Shown here one piece after another: positions 7,518 through 14,567 of a DNA stretch of 14,567 nt (positions are counted from its first letter, which is position 1; each line of letters starts with the position of its first letter). The position numbers and the translations under genes were made by a program. The notes under the pieces are model-generated. The model was not told the DNA's origin and ran no database searches. It saw only the letters and a program-made list of their open reading frames with translations. The stretch comes from Rubrimonas sp036735545 (GTDB lineage Bacteria > Pseudomonadota > Alphaproteobacteria > Rhodobacterales > Rhodobacteraceae), in the NCBI GenBank assembly GCA_036735545.1, contig DAINOD010000083.1, positions 1 through 14,567 on the forward strand, in the 5' to 3' direction.

Positions 7518-8461
7518 GCGGTCCTCCCGGCGCGGTTGCGCGCATAGAGCCACGGCGCCAGCACCGCCAGCACCGTCACCAGCATCACGACCGCCGCGGC
7601 CGTCGCCAGACCGACATTGGAGCGCTCGAACAGGTGGTCCATGACGAACTTGGCCGGGACCTCGGTGGCCGTGCCGGGCCCGCCCCGCGTCATGGCGACG
7701 ACGAGGTCGTAGAGCTTCACGACCGACAGCGCGAGCAGCACCGTCGCCGTCAGGATCATCGGCCCCAGCAGCGGCAGCACGATCGAGACGTAGTAGCGCC
7801 AGGCGGGAACGCCGTCGATGCGCGCGGCTTTCCACAGCTCTGCGTCCACCCCCCGCAGACCGGCCAGCAGGATGACCATGACGAGGCCGGCGGAGTGCCA
7901 GACCCCCGCCAGCACGAGCGCGTAGATGGCCGTGTCGCGGTCGGCGAGCCACGCGAACTCGAAGGCGTCGAAGCCCGCGTCGCGCACCACCTTCTGCAGC
8001 CCGAGCTGCGGGTTCAGGAACCACTGCCACGCCAGCCCGGTGACGATGAACGACATCGCATGCGGATAGAGGAAGATGGTGCGGAAGACGCCCTCGGCCT
8101 TCACCCGCTGGTCGATGAAGACGGCGAGCGCGAAGCCCAGAACGAGACAACCGGCGATGAACAGCACGCCGAAGATCGCCATGTTGTGCATCGAGGTGAT
8201 GAAGCGCGTATTGGCGAACAGGCGCGCATACTGGTCCAGTCCGACCCAGTCCATGGTCGGCAGCAGGCGCGAACTGGTGAAGGACAGCCGCACCGTCCAC
8301 ACCATGCAGCCGACGTAGACGACCAGCGCCGTCACGGCCATCGGGACCAGGGCGAGGGCTGCGGGGATGCGCGCGCTGCGCAGGCCCCGGCGCCGCGCGG
8401 TCCCCGCCCCTGCCCCGCTCCGGGCGGCGGCGCGCCGCCCGGTCTCGGTGAGGATGGTCAT
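7514..8461 (-). CDS. CUT1 sugar ABC transporter permease (MalF type)
   Basis: Inner-membrane permease of 315 residues. A positively charged, Ala/Arg/Gly-rich N-terminus of about 30 residues precedes the first membrane span (about 32-56). Further spans lie near 95-117, 128-149, 178-202, 229-250 and 285-305. The EAA loop is ELWKAARIDGVPAWRYYVSI at 208-227, followed by VLP. It lies 22 bases downstream of the binding-protein gene and overlaps the second permease by 4 bases, the usual CUT1 order of binding protein, MalF-type, MalG-type, ATPase. It forms a heterodimeric channel with the 295-residue permease. The N-terminus is short, without the large periplasmic P2 domain of enteric MalF, as in most alphaproteobacterial CUT1 systems. 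Confidence 0.94.
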   Translation of the reverse strand: MTILTETGRRAAARSGAGAGTARRRGLRSARIPAALALVPMAVTALVVYVGCMVWTVRLSFTSSRLLPTMDWVGLDQYARLFANTRFITSMHNMAIFGVLFIAGCLVLGFALAVFIDQRVKAEGVFRTIFLYPHAMSFIVTGLAWQWFLNPQLGLQKVVRDAGFDAFEFAWLADRDTAIYALVLAGVWHSAGLVMVILLAGLRGVDAELWKAARIDGVPAWRYYVSIVLPLLGPMILTATVLLALSVVKLYDLVVAMTRGGPGTATEVPAKFVMDHLFERSNVGLATAAAVVMLVTVLAVLAPWLYARNRAGRTA

Positions 8462-8483
8462 CTCCGAGCCTCCGCCCCGCCGC

Positions 8484-9725
8484 TCAATAGCTGGCGGCGA
8501 TGGCGTCGAGGATGTCGTCGAGGAAGACGTCCACGTCCTTGCCCGGATCGTTCCAGAACTCGGTGATGACGTCCGTCAGCGCGCCGACCCGGTCCGAGGA
8601 GGCGAGAATGTCGATCGAGGGCTTGCGCGCCCCCGCCCGGATACGCTCCGCGCCCTTCTGCGCGCAGGCGTCCATGCCCGACACGTCGACGTCGGAGCGG
8701 ATCGGCATCGAGCCCTTCAGCGCGTTGAAGGCGAGTTGCGCCTCCGGGCTCATCATGATCGCGGCCAGCGCGTGCTGACCCTCCAGCTGCACGGCGTCGG
8801 TCGTGCGCGGAAAGACGAACACGTCGCCGCCCATGATCAGCGTGCCGCTGTCGCCGAGGATCGCGCAGCCGTAGTCCTCGCCCGCGGTCATGCCGGCGTT
8901 GATGAACTCGCCCTTGGCCCAGTCGCCCATCACCTGCATCGCGGCCTGGCCCGAGACGACCAGCCCCGCGGTCAGGTTCCAGCTGCGCCCGGCAGAGCCC
9001 GGGTCCTTGAGCGCCCGGAGCGCGGCGTAGGTCTCGGCCGCCTCGCGGAAGGCGTCGCCGCGGATCACGGCCTCGTCGCCGTCGCGCCACAGCGCCTCGT
9101 AGACGTCGGGACCGGCGACGCCGACCACGACCGAGTTGAACAGCGTGCGCTCCTGCCACGCCTCGCCGCCCTGCGCGAAGGGGATCACCCCCGCAGCCTC
9201 GAGCGCCGGCGCGATCTCCAGCACCTCGCGCCAGCTCGTCGGCGGGGAGACGCCGGCCTTCTCGAACACCTCCGTGTTGTAGAACAGCCAGTTCTGGCCG
9301 TGGATGTTGATCGGCACCGCGTAGACCGCGCCCTCGAAGCTGACCGCGTCCGCGAACGCCTCCGGCACCAGCGCGCGCCACTTGTCGGCGTCCGCGTCGT
9401 CGACCGGGTTCAGCAGGCCGGCCGCGATGATCTCCTCGAACTGCCGGCCGATGTTGAACTGCATCGCCGTCGGCGGGTTGCCGCCGACGATGCGGTTGAT
9501 GCCCTGCGTGCGCGCGTTCTGGCCGCCGGCGATGGCGGTGTCGACCCAGGTCCAGCCCTCCGCCTCGAAGCGCTCCGCGAACTGGCGCAGCGCCGCCGAC
9601 TCGCCGCCCGAGGTCCACCAGTGGATCACCTCGGCCGATTTCTGCTGCGCGGCCGCGGGCGCGGCGAGCGCAAGGGCGGCGACGAGGGCCAGGACGCTGG
9701 CGCCGGCGCGCTTGACGGAAAGCAT
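8484..9725 (-). CDS. Periplasmic CUT1 sugar-binding protein (extracellular solute-binding family 1)
   Basis: The high-affinity receptor that delivers the sugar to the permeases. The 413-residue precursor has a Sec signal peptide: a positively charged start (MLSVKRAG), a hydrophobic Ala/Leu/Val core and a cleavage site after PAAA at about residue 26. The mature protein opens with VIHWWTSGGESAAL, typical of glucose/mannose-type and related CUT1 binding proteins. Other family stretches are GGNPPTAMQF, YAVPINIHGQNWLFYN and AAMQVMGDWAKGEF. Two cysteines in the C-terminal half (DYGCAI and DACAQKG) could form a disulfide. The ATG at 9725 is chosen because GGAGGAG lies about 6 bases upstream; an upstream in-frame ATG at 9758 would add 11 residues and spoil the signal peptide. 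First gene of the operon, divergent from the LacI regulator. Confidence 0.94.
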   Translation of the reverse strand: MLSVKRAGASVLALVAALALAAPAAAQQKSAEVIHWWTSGGESAALRQFAERFEAEGWTWVDTAIAGGQNARTQGINRIVGGNPPTAMQFNIGRQFEEIIAAGLLNPVDDADADKWRALVPEAFADAVSFEGAVYAVPINIHGQNWLFYNTEVFEKAGVSPPTSWREVLEIAPALEAAGVIPFAQGGEAWQERTLFNSVVVGVAGPDVYEALWRDGDEAVIRGDAFREAAETYAALRALKDPGSAGRSWNLTAGLVVSGQAAMQVMGDWAKGEFINAGMTAGEDYGCAILGDSGTLIMGGDVFVFPRTTDAVQLEGQHALAAIMMSPEAQLAFNALKGSMPIRSDVDVSGMDACAQKGAERIRAGARKPSIDILASSDRVGALTDVITEFWNDPGKDVDVFLDDILDAIAASY

Positions 9726-9780
9726 GGCGTATCTCCTCCGGTCCGCGCCGTCGCCCATCCGGGGCGCGGCGTCATGTTTT

Positions 9781-9794
9781 TCGTAACGTTACGA
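9781..9794. promoter_or_regulatory. LacI-family operator, perfect 14-base palindrome
   Basis: TCGTAACGTTACGA is a perfect inverted repeat with a central CG, the classical layout of a LacI-family operator. It lies between the two divergent genes, 56 bases upstream of the binding-protein ATG. On the minus strand a TTGACG (9819-9814) could be the -35 of the sugar operon, which would place the palindrome across the -10 and start region. A repressor there would block transcription until an inducer appears. The -10 itself is weak and not clearly identifiable. The matching repressor is inferred to be the adjacent gene at 9926. Confidence 0.75.
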
Positions 9795-9925
9795 TCCGTG
9801 CGAATCCCTGACTCGTCAACCTTTTTTCTTTTCAACCGTAAAGGATGCGAATATGCGTTTGGCATGAAGAACATGGGAACCGGTCCTGCCGCTCGGCCCC
9901 GTCCCCGGCCCCGCCGGCGGCAGGC

Positions 9926-10981
9926 ATGAACGCGCCGACCCGCGGCGGCGCCACGGGGCGCGGCTCCGGCAAGGCGACGCTCAAGCGCCTCGCCGACGGG
10001 CTGGGTCTTTCGGTGACGACGGTCTCGCGCGCGTTGAAGGACGGGCCGGAAGTGCGGCCCGACACGGTGGCCCGCGTCAAGCGCGCCGCCGAGGAGGCCG
10101 GCTATCGGCCCGACTGGCGCGCGGTTAACCTGCGCACCGGGCGCACGGGGGCGCTGGCTGTGCTGTTCTACGCCCCCCGCGTGCGCGACGACGACGCCGG
10201 CGACAGCTCCATCGCCTCGCTGCTGGACGGCGTCGGCCGGCGGCTGGACGGGTTGCCCTATCTGCCGGTCGTGCAGCTCTTCGGCGCGCCGGAGGAGGGC
10301 CTAGCCCTCGTGCGGCGCACCGTCGAGGACGGGCTCGCCGACGGCATCATCATGAGCGGCACGACGCCCCAGGACCCGCGCGTGCGCTATCTGCTCGAGC
10401 GCCGCTTTCCCTTCGTCACCTACGGCCGGACGGAAATGTTCACGCCCCACCCCTGGGTCGACGTGGACAACGAGCGCGCCGCCTTCGAGGCGACCGCCCT
10501 GCTGCTCGCCGGCGGCGCGCGGCGCGTGGGCGTGATCGGCCCGCCGCCGGGGCTGAGCTTCGCCCAGCTCCGCCTCGCCGGCCACCGGCGCGCGCTGGCC
10601 GAGGCCGGGCTGCCCTTCGATCCGGCGCTGGTTGAGGCGGGCGATCTCGGCGCGGCGCGGGGGCGCGAGGCGGCGCGGCGGCTCTGCGGCCGGCCCGACG
10701 GCGCCGACGCGCTGGTCTGCGCCACGGCGGTGCTGGCGATGGGCGCGCTGACGGGGCTGCGCGACCTAGGGCTGGAGCCGGGCCGCGACGTTCCCGTGGT
10801 CAGCCGCGACGGCGCGCGGCTTTCGGAGTATCTGCACCCGCCGCTGCCGACCTTCTTCGCCTCGCTGTCGGAGGTCGGGCGCACGCTCTGCGACTTCCTG
10901 TTGCGCAGCATCGGGGGCGAGCCGCCGGAGACGCTGCAGAAGCTCCTGACCGCCCGGCTGATCGTGCCGGAGCCGCGCTGA
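9926..10981 (+). CDS. LacI-family transcriptional regulator of the sugar operon
   Basis: A 351-residue LacI/GalR-type repressor. The N-terminal helix-turn-helix is ATLKRLADGLGLSVTTVSRA (17-36), followed by GYRPDW and a hinge region (RAVNLRTGRT, 65-74). A periplasmic-binding-protein-like effector domain occupies about residues 75-351 (GALAVLFYAP onward). It is transcribed divergently from the ABC/catabolic operon, with a palindromic operator in between, so it most likely represses that operon and responds to the imported sugar or a breakdown product. The ATG at 9926 is preferred because the protein then starts about 17 residues before the HTH, as normal. The frame is open from an ATG at 9845, which would add 27 residues with a Pro/Ala-rich tail unlike the family. 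The ribosome-binding site at 9926 is weak (GGCAGG). Confidence 0.92.
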   Translation: MNAPTRGGATGRGSGKATLKRLADGLGLSVTTVSRALKDGPEVRPDTVARVKRAAEEAGYRPDWRAVNLRTGRTGALAVLFYAPRVRDDDAGDSSIASLLDGVGRRLDGLPYLPVVQLFGAPEEGLALVRRTVEDGLADGIIMSGTTPQDPRVRYLLERRFPFVTYGRTEMFTPHPWVDVDNERAAFEATALLLAGGARRVGVIGPPPGLSFAQLRLAGHRRALAEAGLPFDPALVEAGDLGAARGREAARRLCGRPDGADALVCATAVLAMGALTGLRDLGLEPGRDVPVVSRDGARLSEYLHPPLPTFFASLSEVGRTLCDFLLRSIGGEPPETLQKLLTARLIVPEPR

Positions 10982-10987
10982 GCGGGC

Positions 10988-11983
10988 TCAGACCGCCTCC
11001 CACGCCCCGCTGGCGGCGGCGCGGAACAGCGCATCGATGGCGCGCATGTTGGCGACCGCGTCCTCGATCGGGAATTCGGCGGGCTCCTCGCCGCGGAAGA
11101 CGCGCATCGCCGTCTCGGCCTGCAGCGCATACTGGTCGCAGGGCTCGGTGTGCTCGACCGACACGCCGCCGCCGTCGATGGCGCCGGTGCGGTCGATCAG
11201 GAGGCGGCAGGACTCGTCTGGCGGCGCGTTCAGCGCCACGGGGATCTCGATGCGACCGCGGTCGCCGAGGATCTGCACGCGCTGGTGGCCCGAGAGCCGG
11301 GTGGCGACAGTGAAGTTCAGCAGCCGCCCGCCGCCGAAATCGGCGAGCCCGCCCGTGAGCCGGTCGACGCCGCTCGCCGGGTCGCGGTCCGCGAAGGCGG
11401 CGACGCGCAGCGGCTCGGCGCCGAAGAGGAAGCGCGCGAAGACCAGCGCGTAGCAGCCGATGTCGTAGAGCGCCCCGCCGCCCGCGTCGGCGCGGTTGCG
11501 GATGTTGGCGGGGTCCTCGTTGACATAGGCGAAACAGGCCTGCACCAGCCGCGCCTCGCCCAGCGCGCCTTCGCGGACCAGATGTCGGGCGCGCAGCCAT
11601 TGCGGGTGCTGGCGGACCATGAAGGCCTCCAGAGCCCCGCGCCCGCTGCGGTCGCGCGCGGCGATCAGCGTCGCGGCCTCGGCGGCGGTCAGGGCGATCG
11701 GCTTCTCGCACAGAACGTGCTTGCCGGCCTCCAGCGCCCGAACGGTCCAGGGAACGTGCAGATGGTTTGGCAGAGGGATGTAGACCGCCTCGATCTCCGG
11801 GTCCGCCAGCAGCGCCTCGTAGTCGCCGTAAGCTTGCGGAGCGCCGCAGGCGTCCGCCGCCGCCCGGGCTCGCGCGGCGTCGCGCGAGGCGATGGCGTGA
11901 ACCTGCGCCCCGCGCGCCTTCCGCATGCCCGGAATGACCTTGCGCAGGGCGATGTCCGCCGCCCCCAGAACGCCCCAGCGCAT
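10988..11983 (-). CDS. Gfo/Idh/MocA family oxidoreductase linked to the TRAP transporter
   Basis: A 331-residue dehydrogenase of the glucose-fructose oxidoreductase family. It most resembles the short subgroup that includes dihydrodiol dehydrogenase and NADP-dependent D-xylose dehydrogenase (WGVLGAADIA at 3-12 is typical). Motifs are the Rossmann turn GVLGAA (4-9), EKP at 93-95 (CEKPIAL) and the catalytic GGGALYDIGCY (168-178), with D174 and Y178. It follows the TRAP permease by 15 bases with a G-rich ribosome-binding site and is probably the last gene of that unit, so it may act on the imported compound. It ends 6 bases from the convergent lacI stop, with no terminator between. An alternative is that it belongs functionally to the sugar pathway across the regulator. 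Substrate unknown. Confidence 0.89.
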   Translation of the reverse strand: MRWGVLGAADIALRKVIPGMRKARGAQVHAIASRDAARARAAADACGAPQAYGDYEALLADPEIEAVYIPLPNHLHVPWTVRALEAGKHVLCEKPIALTAAEAATLIAARDRSGRGALEAFMVRQHPQWLRARHLVREGALGEARLVQACFAYVNEDPANIRNRADAGGGALYDIGCYALVFARFLFGAEPLRVAAFADRDPASGVDRLTGGLADFGGGRLLNFTVATRLSGHQRVQILGDRGRIEIPVALNAPPDESCRLLIDRTGAIDGGGVSVEHTEPCDQYALQAETAMRVFRGEEPAEFPIEDAVANMRAIDALFRAAASGAWEAV

Positions 11984-11998
11984 CGCTGTCCCCCCCGC

Positions 11999-13873
11999 TC
12001 AGGCGCCGAGCGACGATCGCTGCGCGAAGCGTTGCAACCCCAGCGCCGCGACGCCAAGCCCGACGCCGATGGCGTCGCTCAACGCCCCCGGCATGATCAG
12101 CACGACCGCCGCGGCGATCAGCAGCGCCCGTTGCAGCGGGGTGGCCAGCGTCAGCAGATAGCCGTGCAGCCCCGCCGCCAGGAAGATCACCCCCACCGTC
12201 GCGGTCGCGGCGGAGAAGGCGACGTCCCACCACGCGCCCTGCATCAACAGCTGCGGCCCGAAGACGAACATGAAGGGAATGATGTAGCCGGTCGCGCCGA
12301 GCTTCACCGCCGCGACGGAGCTTTCCCACAGCCGCGCGCCGGAGATGCCGTTGGCGGCGAAGACGGCGATGGCCACGGGCGGCGTGATCGCCGACAGGAT
12401 CGCGAAGTAGAAGACGAACATGTGCGCGCTGGGCACCGGCACGCCGAGCCGCACCAGCGCCGGCACCAGCAGCGCCACCTGCATGATGTAGGCCGGCGTC
12501 GTCGGCATCCCCATGCCCAGCATGATGCCGGCCAGCATGGTCAGCAGCAGCGCCGGCCAGAGGTTCTGCCCCGCCGCGGAGATCACGAAGCCCGAGAAGT
12601 CGAGCCCTGCCCCGGTCAGGGTGATCGCGCCGATCACGACGCCCGCCGCCGCGCAGGCCAGCGCCACCACGACGGATCCCGTCGCGCCGCTCTCCAGCGC
12701 GTCGATGATCATGCGCAGGCTGACATCCTTGCGCGTGGACTTTCGCAGCATCGCCACCGGCACCACCGAGACGATGCCGCAGAGCGCCGAGAACGGTGCG
12801 CTGTAGCCGGCCAGCAACGCGCCGACGATGATGAACAGCGGCAGGAACAAGTGCCCCCGCTCCAGCAGCACCTCGCGCAGGCGCGGCAGCTCCGAGCGCG
12901 GCAGGCCCTTCATGCCGGTGCGCTGCGCCTCGAAATGCACGGCGGCGAAGACGGCGACATAGTAGAGCAGCGCCGGGATCAGCGCATAACCCGCGACGGT
13001 CAGGTAGCTGACCCCCATGAACTCGGCCATGACGAAGGCGGCCGCGCCCATGATCGGCGGCATGATCTGCCCCCCCGTCGAGGCGACCGCCTCCACCGCG
13101 CCGGAGAAGGCGGGCCGGTAGCCCAGCCGTTTCATCAGCGGGATGGTGAAGGCGCCGGTCGTCATGACGTTGGCCACCGCGCTTCCCGAGACCGAGCCGA
13201 ACAGCCCCGACGTGATGCAGGCCACCTTGGCAGGGCCGCCGACCGAGTGGCCGGTCAGGCTGATGGCGAAGTCCATGAACAGCTTGCCGGCGCCGGAGCG
13301 CTCGACAAAGGCGCCGAACAGGATGAACAGCACGACATAGGTGGCTGAGACCGCAATCGGAATGCCGAAGATGCCCTCGGTGGTCAGGTAGAGCTGCTCG
13401 ACCAACAGCTCGAACCCGGTGTTGGTGAGGAACAGCGCGTAGCCGAGGAACACCAGCACGGTCAGCGGCAGAACGAGGCCGAGCGCCCTGCGCGAGGCCT
13501 CGATGACAAGCGCGACCAGCAGCACGCCGAGCCAGATGTCCATGTCGCGCAGATCATCGACGTAGATGAACCGGTTCTGGATGTAGGAAAGCTCGACGAT
13601 GGGATAGGCGCAGGCCAGAATGCTGAGCGCGATCAACGCCCAGTCCCATGGCATGGGGCCCTTGCCCAGATCGGCGCGGCGGGCGGGCAGCGTCAGGAAG
13701 GCCAGCACCAGCGCGAAGCCGACATGGGTGGCGCGCAACGTCACCGCGTCGGGCGTGCCGAAGAAGGCTATCTCGAGATGGTAGAGGCTCATCGTCACCG
13801 CGACGACCAGCACGACGCCACGGACGACGCGGCGGTAGAGGCTTGGCGCCAGGGGCGCCGCCGGATCGGTCAT
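11999..13873 (-). CDS. TRAP transporter fused permease (4TM/12TM, TAXI type)
   Basis: A 624-residue inner-membrane protein combining the small DctQ-like part (about residues 15-150) with the large DctM-like channel part. This fusion is typical of TRAP systems that use a TAXI-family binding protein. Conserved DctM-like stretches are SGLFGSVSGSAVANVMTTGA (222-241), ASTGGQIMPPIMGAAAF (264-280), and LGMGMPTTPAYIM and SAITPPVA further on. It uses an ion gradient, not ATP, to import a solute handed over by the binding protein encoded just upstream. The ATG at 13873 lies 59 bases after that gene's stop, with a strong hairpin in the gap. The substrate is not deducible; TAXI systems include importers of glutamate and other carboxylates, and many are uncharacterised. 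Confidence 0.95.
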   Translation of the reverse strand: MTDPAAPLAPSLYRRVVRGVVLVVAVTMSLYHLEIAFFGTPDAVTLRATHVGFALVLAFLTLPARRADLGKGPMPWDWALIALSILACAYPIVELSYIQNRFIYVDDLRDMDIWLGVLLVALVIEASRRALGLVLPLTVLVFLGYALFLTNTGFELLVEQLYLTTEGIFGIPIAVSATYVVLFILFGAFVERSGAGKLFMDFAISLTGHSVGGPAKVACITSGLFGSVSGSAVANVMTTGAFTIPLMKRLGYRPAFSGAVEAVASTGGQIMPPIMGAAAFVMAEFMGVSYLTVAGYALIPALLYYVAVFAAVHFEAQRTGMKGLPRSELPRLREVLLERGHLFLPLFIIVGALLAGYSAPFSALCGIVSVVPVAMLRKSTRKDVSLRMIIDALESGATGSVVVALACAAAGVVIGAITLTGAGLDFSGFVISAAGQNLWPALLLTMLAGIMLGMGMPTTPAYIMQVALLVPALVRLGVPVPSAHMFVFYFAILSAITPPVAIAVFAANGISGARLWESSVAAVKLGATGYIIPFMFVFGPQLLMQGAWWDVAFSAATATVGVIFLAAGLHGYLLTLATPLQRALLIAAAVVLIMPGALSDAIGVGLGVAALGLQRFAQRSSLGA

Positions 13874-13895
13874 CGGAAAGCCCCCGCGGCCGGGA

Positions 13896-13920
13896 CGACG
13901 GCGCGCGGGGCGCGCCGTCG
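13896..13920 (-). other. Intergenic hairpin between TRAP binding-protein and permease genes
   Basis: CGACGGCGCG (13896-13905) and CGCGCCGTCG (13911-13920) form a perfect 10-base-pair GC-rich stem with a 5-base loop. It sits in the 59-base gap between the binding-protein stop and the permease ATG, with no U-tract after it on the minus strand. Such hairpins often protect the upstream part of the message and let the binding protein be made in excess over its permease. A partial terminator is the alternative. Confidence 0.55.
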
Positions 13921-13932
13921 CCGATCGTCAGA

Positions 13933-14567
13933 TCACTGGAAGAAGCGGCTCGCGCCGTCGTGCATCGGCACGCCGATGTCCGTGGCCATCACCTCGTGCG
14001 TCAGCCCCTTCATCGCCGAGGCGATGGACACGAGGTCGCCGAGGTTCTCCGTCATCGCCTTCAGCATTCCCTCGACCACCGCCGGGTCGAGGTCGCAGCG
14101 CGCGATGACGTGGGTGGCGTAGCCGATGGCCTGCACGTCCTCGTTCTGGCCGGGATAGGAGCCGGCCGGGATCACGAGCTCGGTGTAGCCCGGATTGCGC
14201 CGGCGCATCTCGTCCATCATCTCGTCGGACATCCCGACCAGCGTGATCTCGGCCGAGTTGGCGAGGTCCATCACCGCCGAGGACGGCACCGTGGTGCCCA
14301 GGAACATCGCATGGGCGTTGTTGTCCTTCATCAGCGCCACGCCGTCGGAGTAGCTGACGAAGTGCACCCGTCCCATGGCGTCGTAGTTCAACCCGGCGGC
14401 GTCGAGCACCTCGCGCGAGATCTCCTCGGCCGTGTTGCCGCGGGGCTGGGTGGCGATGCCCTTGCCGCGCAGGTCGGCGATGTCGTTCACGCCGGCGCTC
14501 TTGAGCGCGACGATCTGGAAATACTGCGGATAGAGCGTGGCGACGTTGCAGACGTTGGACACCTTCT
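13933..14567 (-). CDS. TAXI-family TRAP solute-binding protein (C-terminal part, cut by window edge)
   Basis: The C-terminal 211 or so residues of a periplasmic TAXI-type TRAP receptor; the N-terminus with its signal peptide lies beyond the window. The visible part reads YFQIVALKSAGVNDIADLRG, followed by GKGIATQPRGNTAEEISREV. This matches the TAXI pattern of a 'dDLkGKrV..g..gsg' segment followed by a lobe that scans small ligands. Further on are VSYSDGVALMKDNNAHAMFL and a C-terminal helix region ending in RFFQ. No start codon can be assigned: a GTG at 14562 is internal, because the frame stays open to the edge. It is followed by the fused permease and presumably is the first gene of that transcript. 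Confidence 0.9.
   Translation of the reverse strand, partial: KVSNVCNVATLYPQYFQIVALKSAGVNDIADLRGKGIATQPRGNTAEEISREVLDAAGLNYDAMGRVHFVSYSDGVALMKDNNAHAMFLGTTVPSSAVMDLANSAEITLVGMSDEMMDEMRRRNPGYTELVIPAGSYPGQNEDVQAIGYATHVIARCDLDPAVVEGMLKAMTENLGDLVSIASAMKGLTHEVMATDIGVPMHDGASRFFQ

Noticed and set aside
6630..8300. A single 556-residue permease
   Set aside because: The part upstream of 7517 overlaps the MalF-type permease in another frame and is Arg/Ala-rich nonsense. The real gene starts at the GTG at 7517.
9772..9794. A second PpsR-type site in the sugar promoter
   Set aside because: TGT at 9775-9777 followed by 12 bases gives TAC, not ACA, so it does not fit TGT-N12-ACA.
9845..9925. A longer LacI regulator starting at 9845
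   Set aside because: The extra 27 residues have a Pro/Ala/Ser-rich tail atypical of the family, and the start at 9926 puts the helix-turn-helix at the usual distance from the N-terminus.
11150..13348. A 732-codon open frame on the plus strand opposite the TRAP permease
   Set aside because: It is Arg/His/Asp/Gln-rich with no domain, and lies antisense to a clear TRAP permease. Such long shadow frames are expected in very GC-rich DNA.

Overview
The window is very GC-rich (roughly 70% by eye) and comes from a phototrophic proteobacterium. The left edge holds two bacteriochlorophyll genes, the start of bchX and all of bchC, so the chromosome carries a photosynthesis gene cluster. With the Gfo/Idh-rich sugar operon and a TAXI-type TRAP transporter, the best guess is a purple or aerobic anoxygenic phototrophic alphaproteobacterium, perhaps Rhodobacterales-like. 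Genus cannot be told from this sequence.

Layout, left to right. (1) 1-1186: bchX (partial) and bchC, both on the minus strand, behind a promoter carrying a paired PpsR/CrtJ-type operator (1143-1160 and 1169-1186). This is one border of the photosynthesis cluster; the crtE/crtF genes that often lie upstream of bchC are not there. (2) 1281-1304: a strong hairpin separating the two regions. (3) 1350-9725: an eight-gene minus-strand operon, read right to left: periplasmic sugar-binding protein, two CUT1 permeases, a MalK-type ATPase, a small TIM-barrel isomerase/epimerase-like protein, a Gfo/Idh/MocA oxidoreductase, a second larger TIM-barrel protein, and a second Gfo/Idh/MocA oxidoreductase. Gaps are 31 bases or less and two junctions are GTGA overlaps, so co-transcription is very likely. 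(4) 9726-9925: the divergent control region, with a perfect 14-base palindrome (9781-9794) typical of a LacI-family operator. (5) 9926-10981: a LacI-family regulator on the plus strand, the only plus-strand gene. (6) 10988-14567: a second minus-strand unit of a TAXI-type TRAP solute-binding protein (cut by the window end), a fused TRAP permease and a third Gfo/Idh/MocA oxidoreductase.

How the genes fit together. The operon at 1350-9725 looks like a complete uptake and catabolic module for a carbohydrate or glycoside: import by an ABC transporter, then two oxidoreductases and two TIM-barrel enzymes, under a dedicated LacI repressor. It contains no glycoside hydrolase, no kinase and no aldolase. 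That combination would suit an oxidation/elimination (3-keto-sugar) route, or an inositol-like or epimerisation route, but the substrate cannot be read from the sequence. The TRAP unit probably imports an organic acid or similar solute and may feed the third oxidoreductase. No mobile elements, RNA genes, CRISPR arrays or broken genes were seen, and no gene-free stretch exceeds 300 bases.
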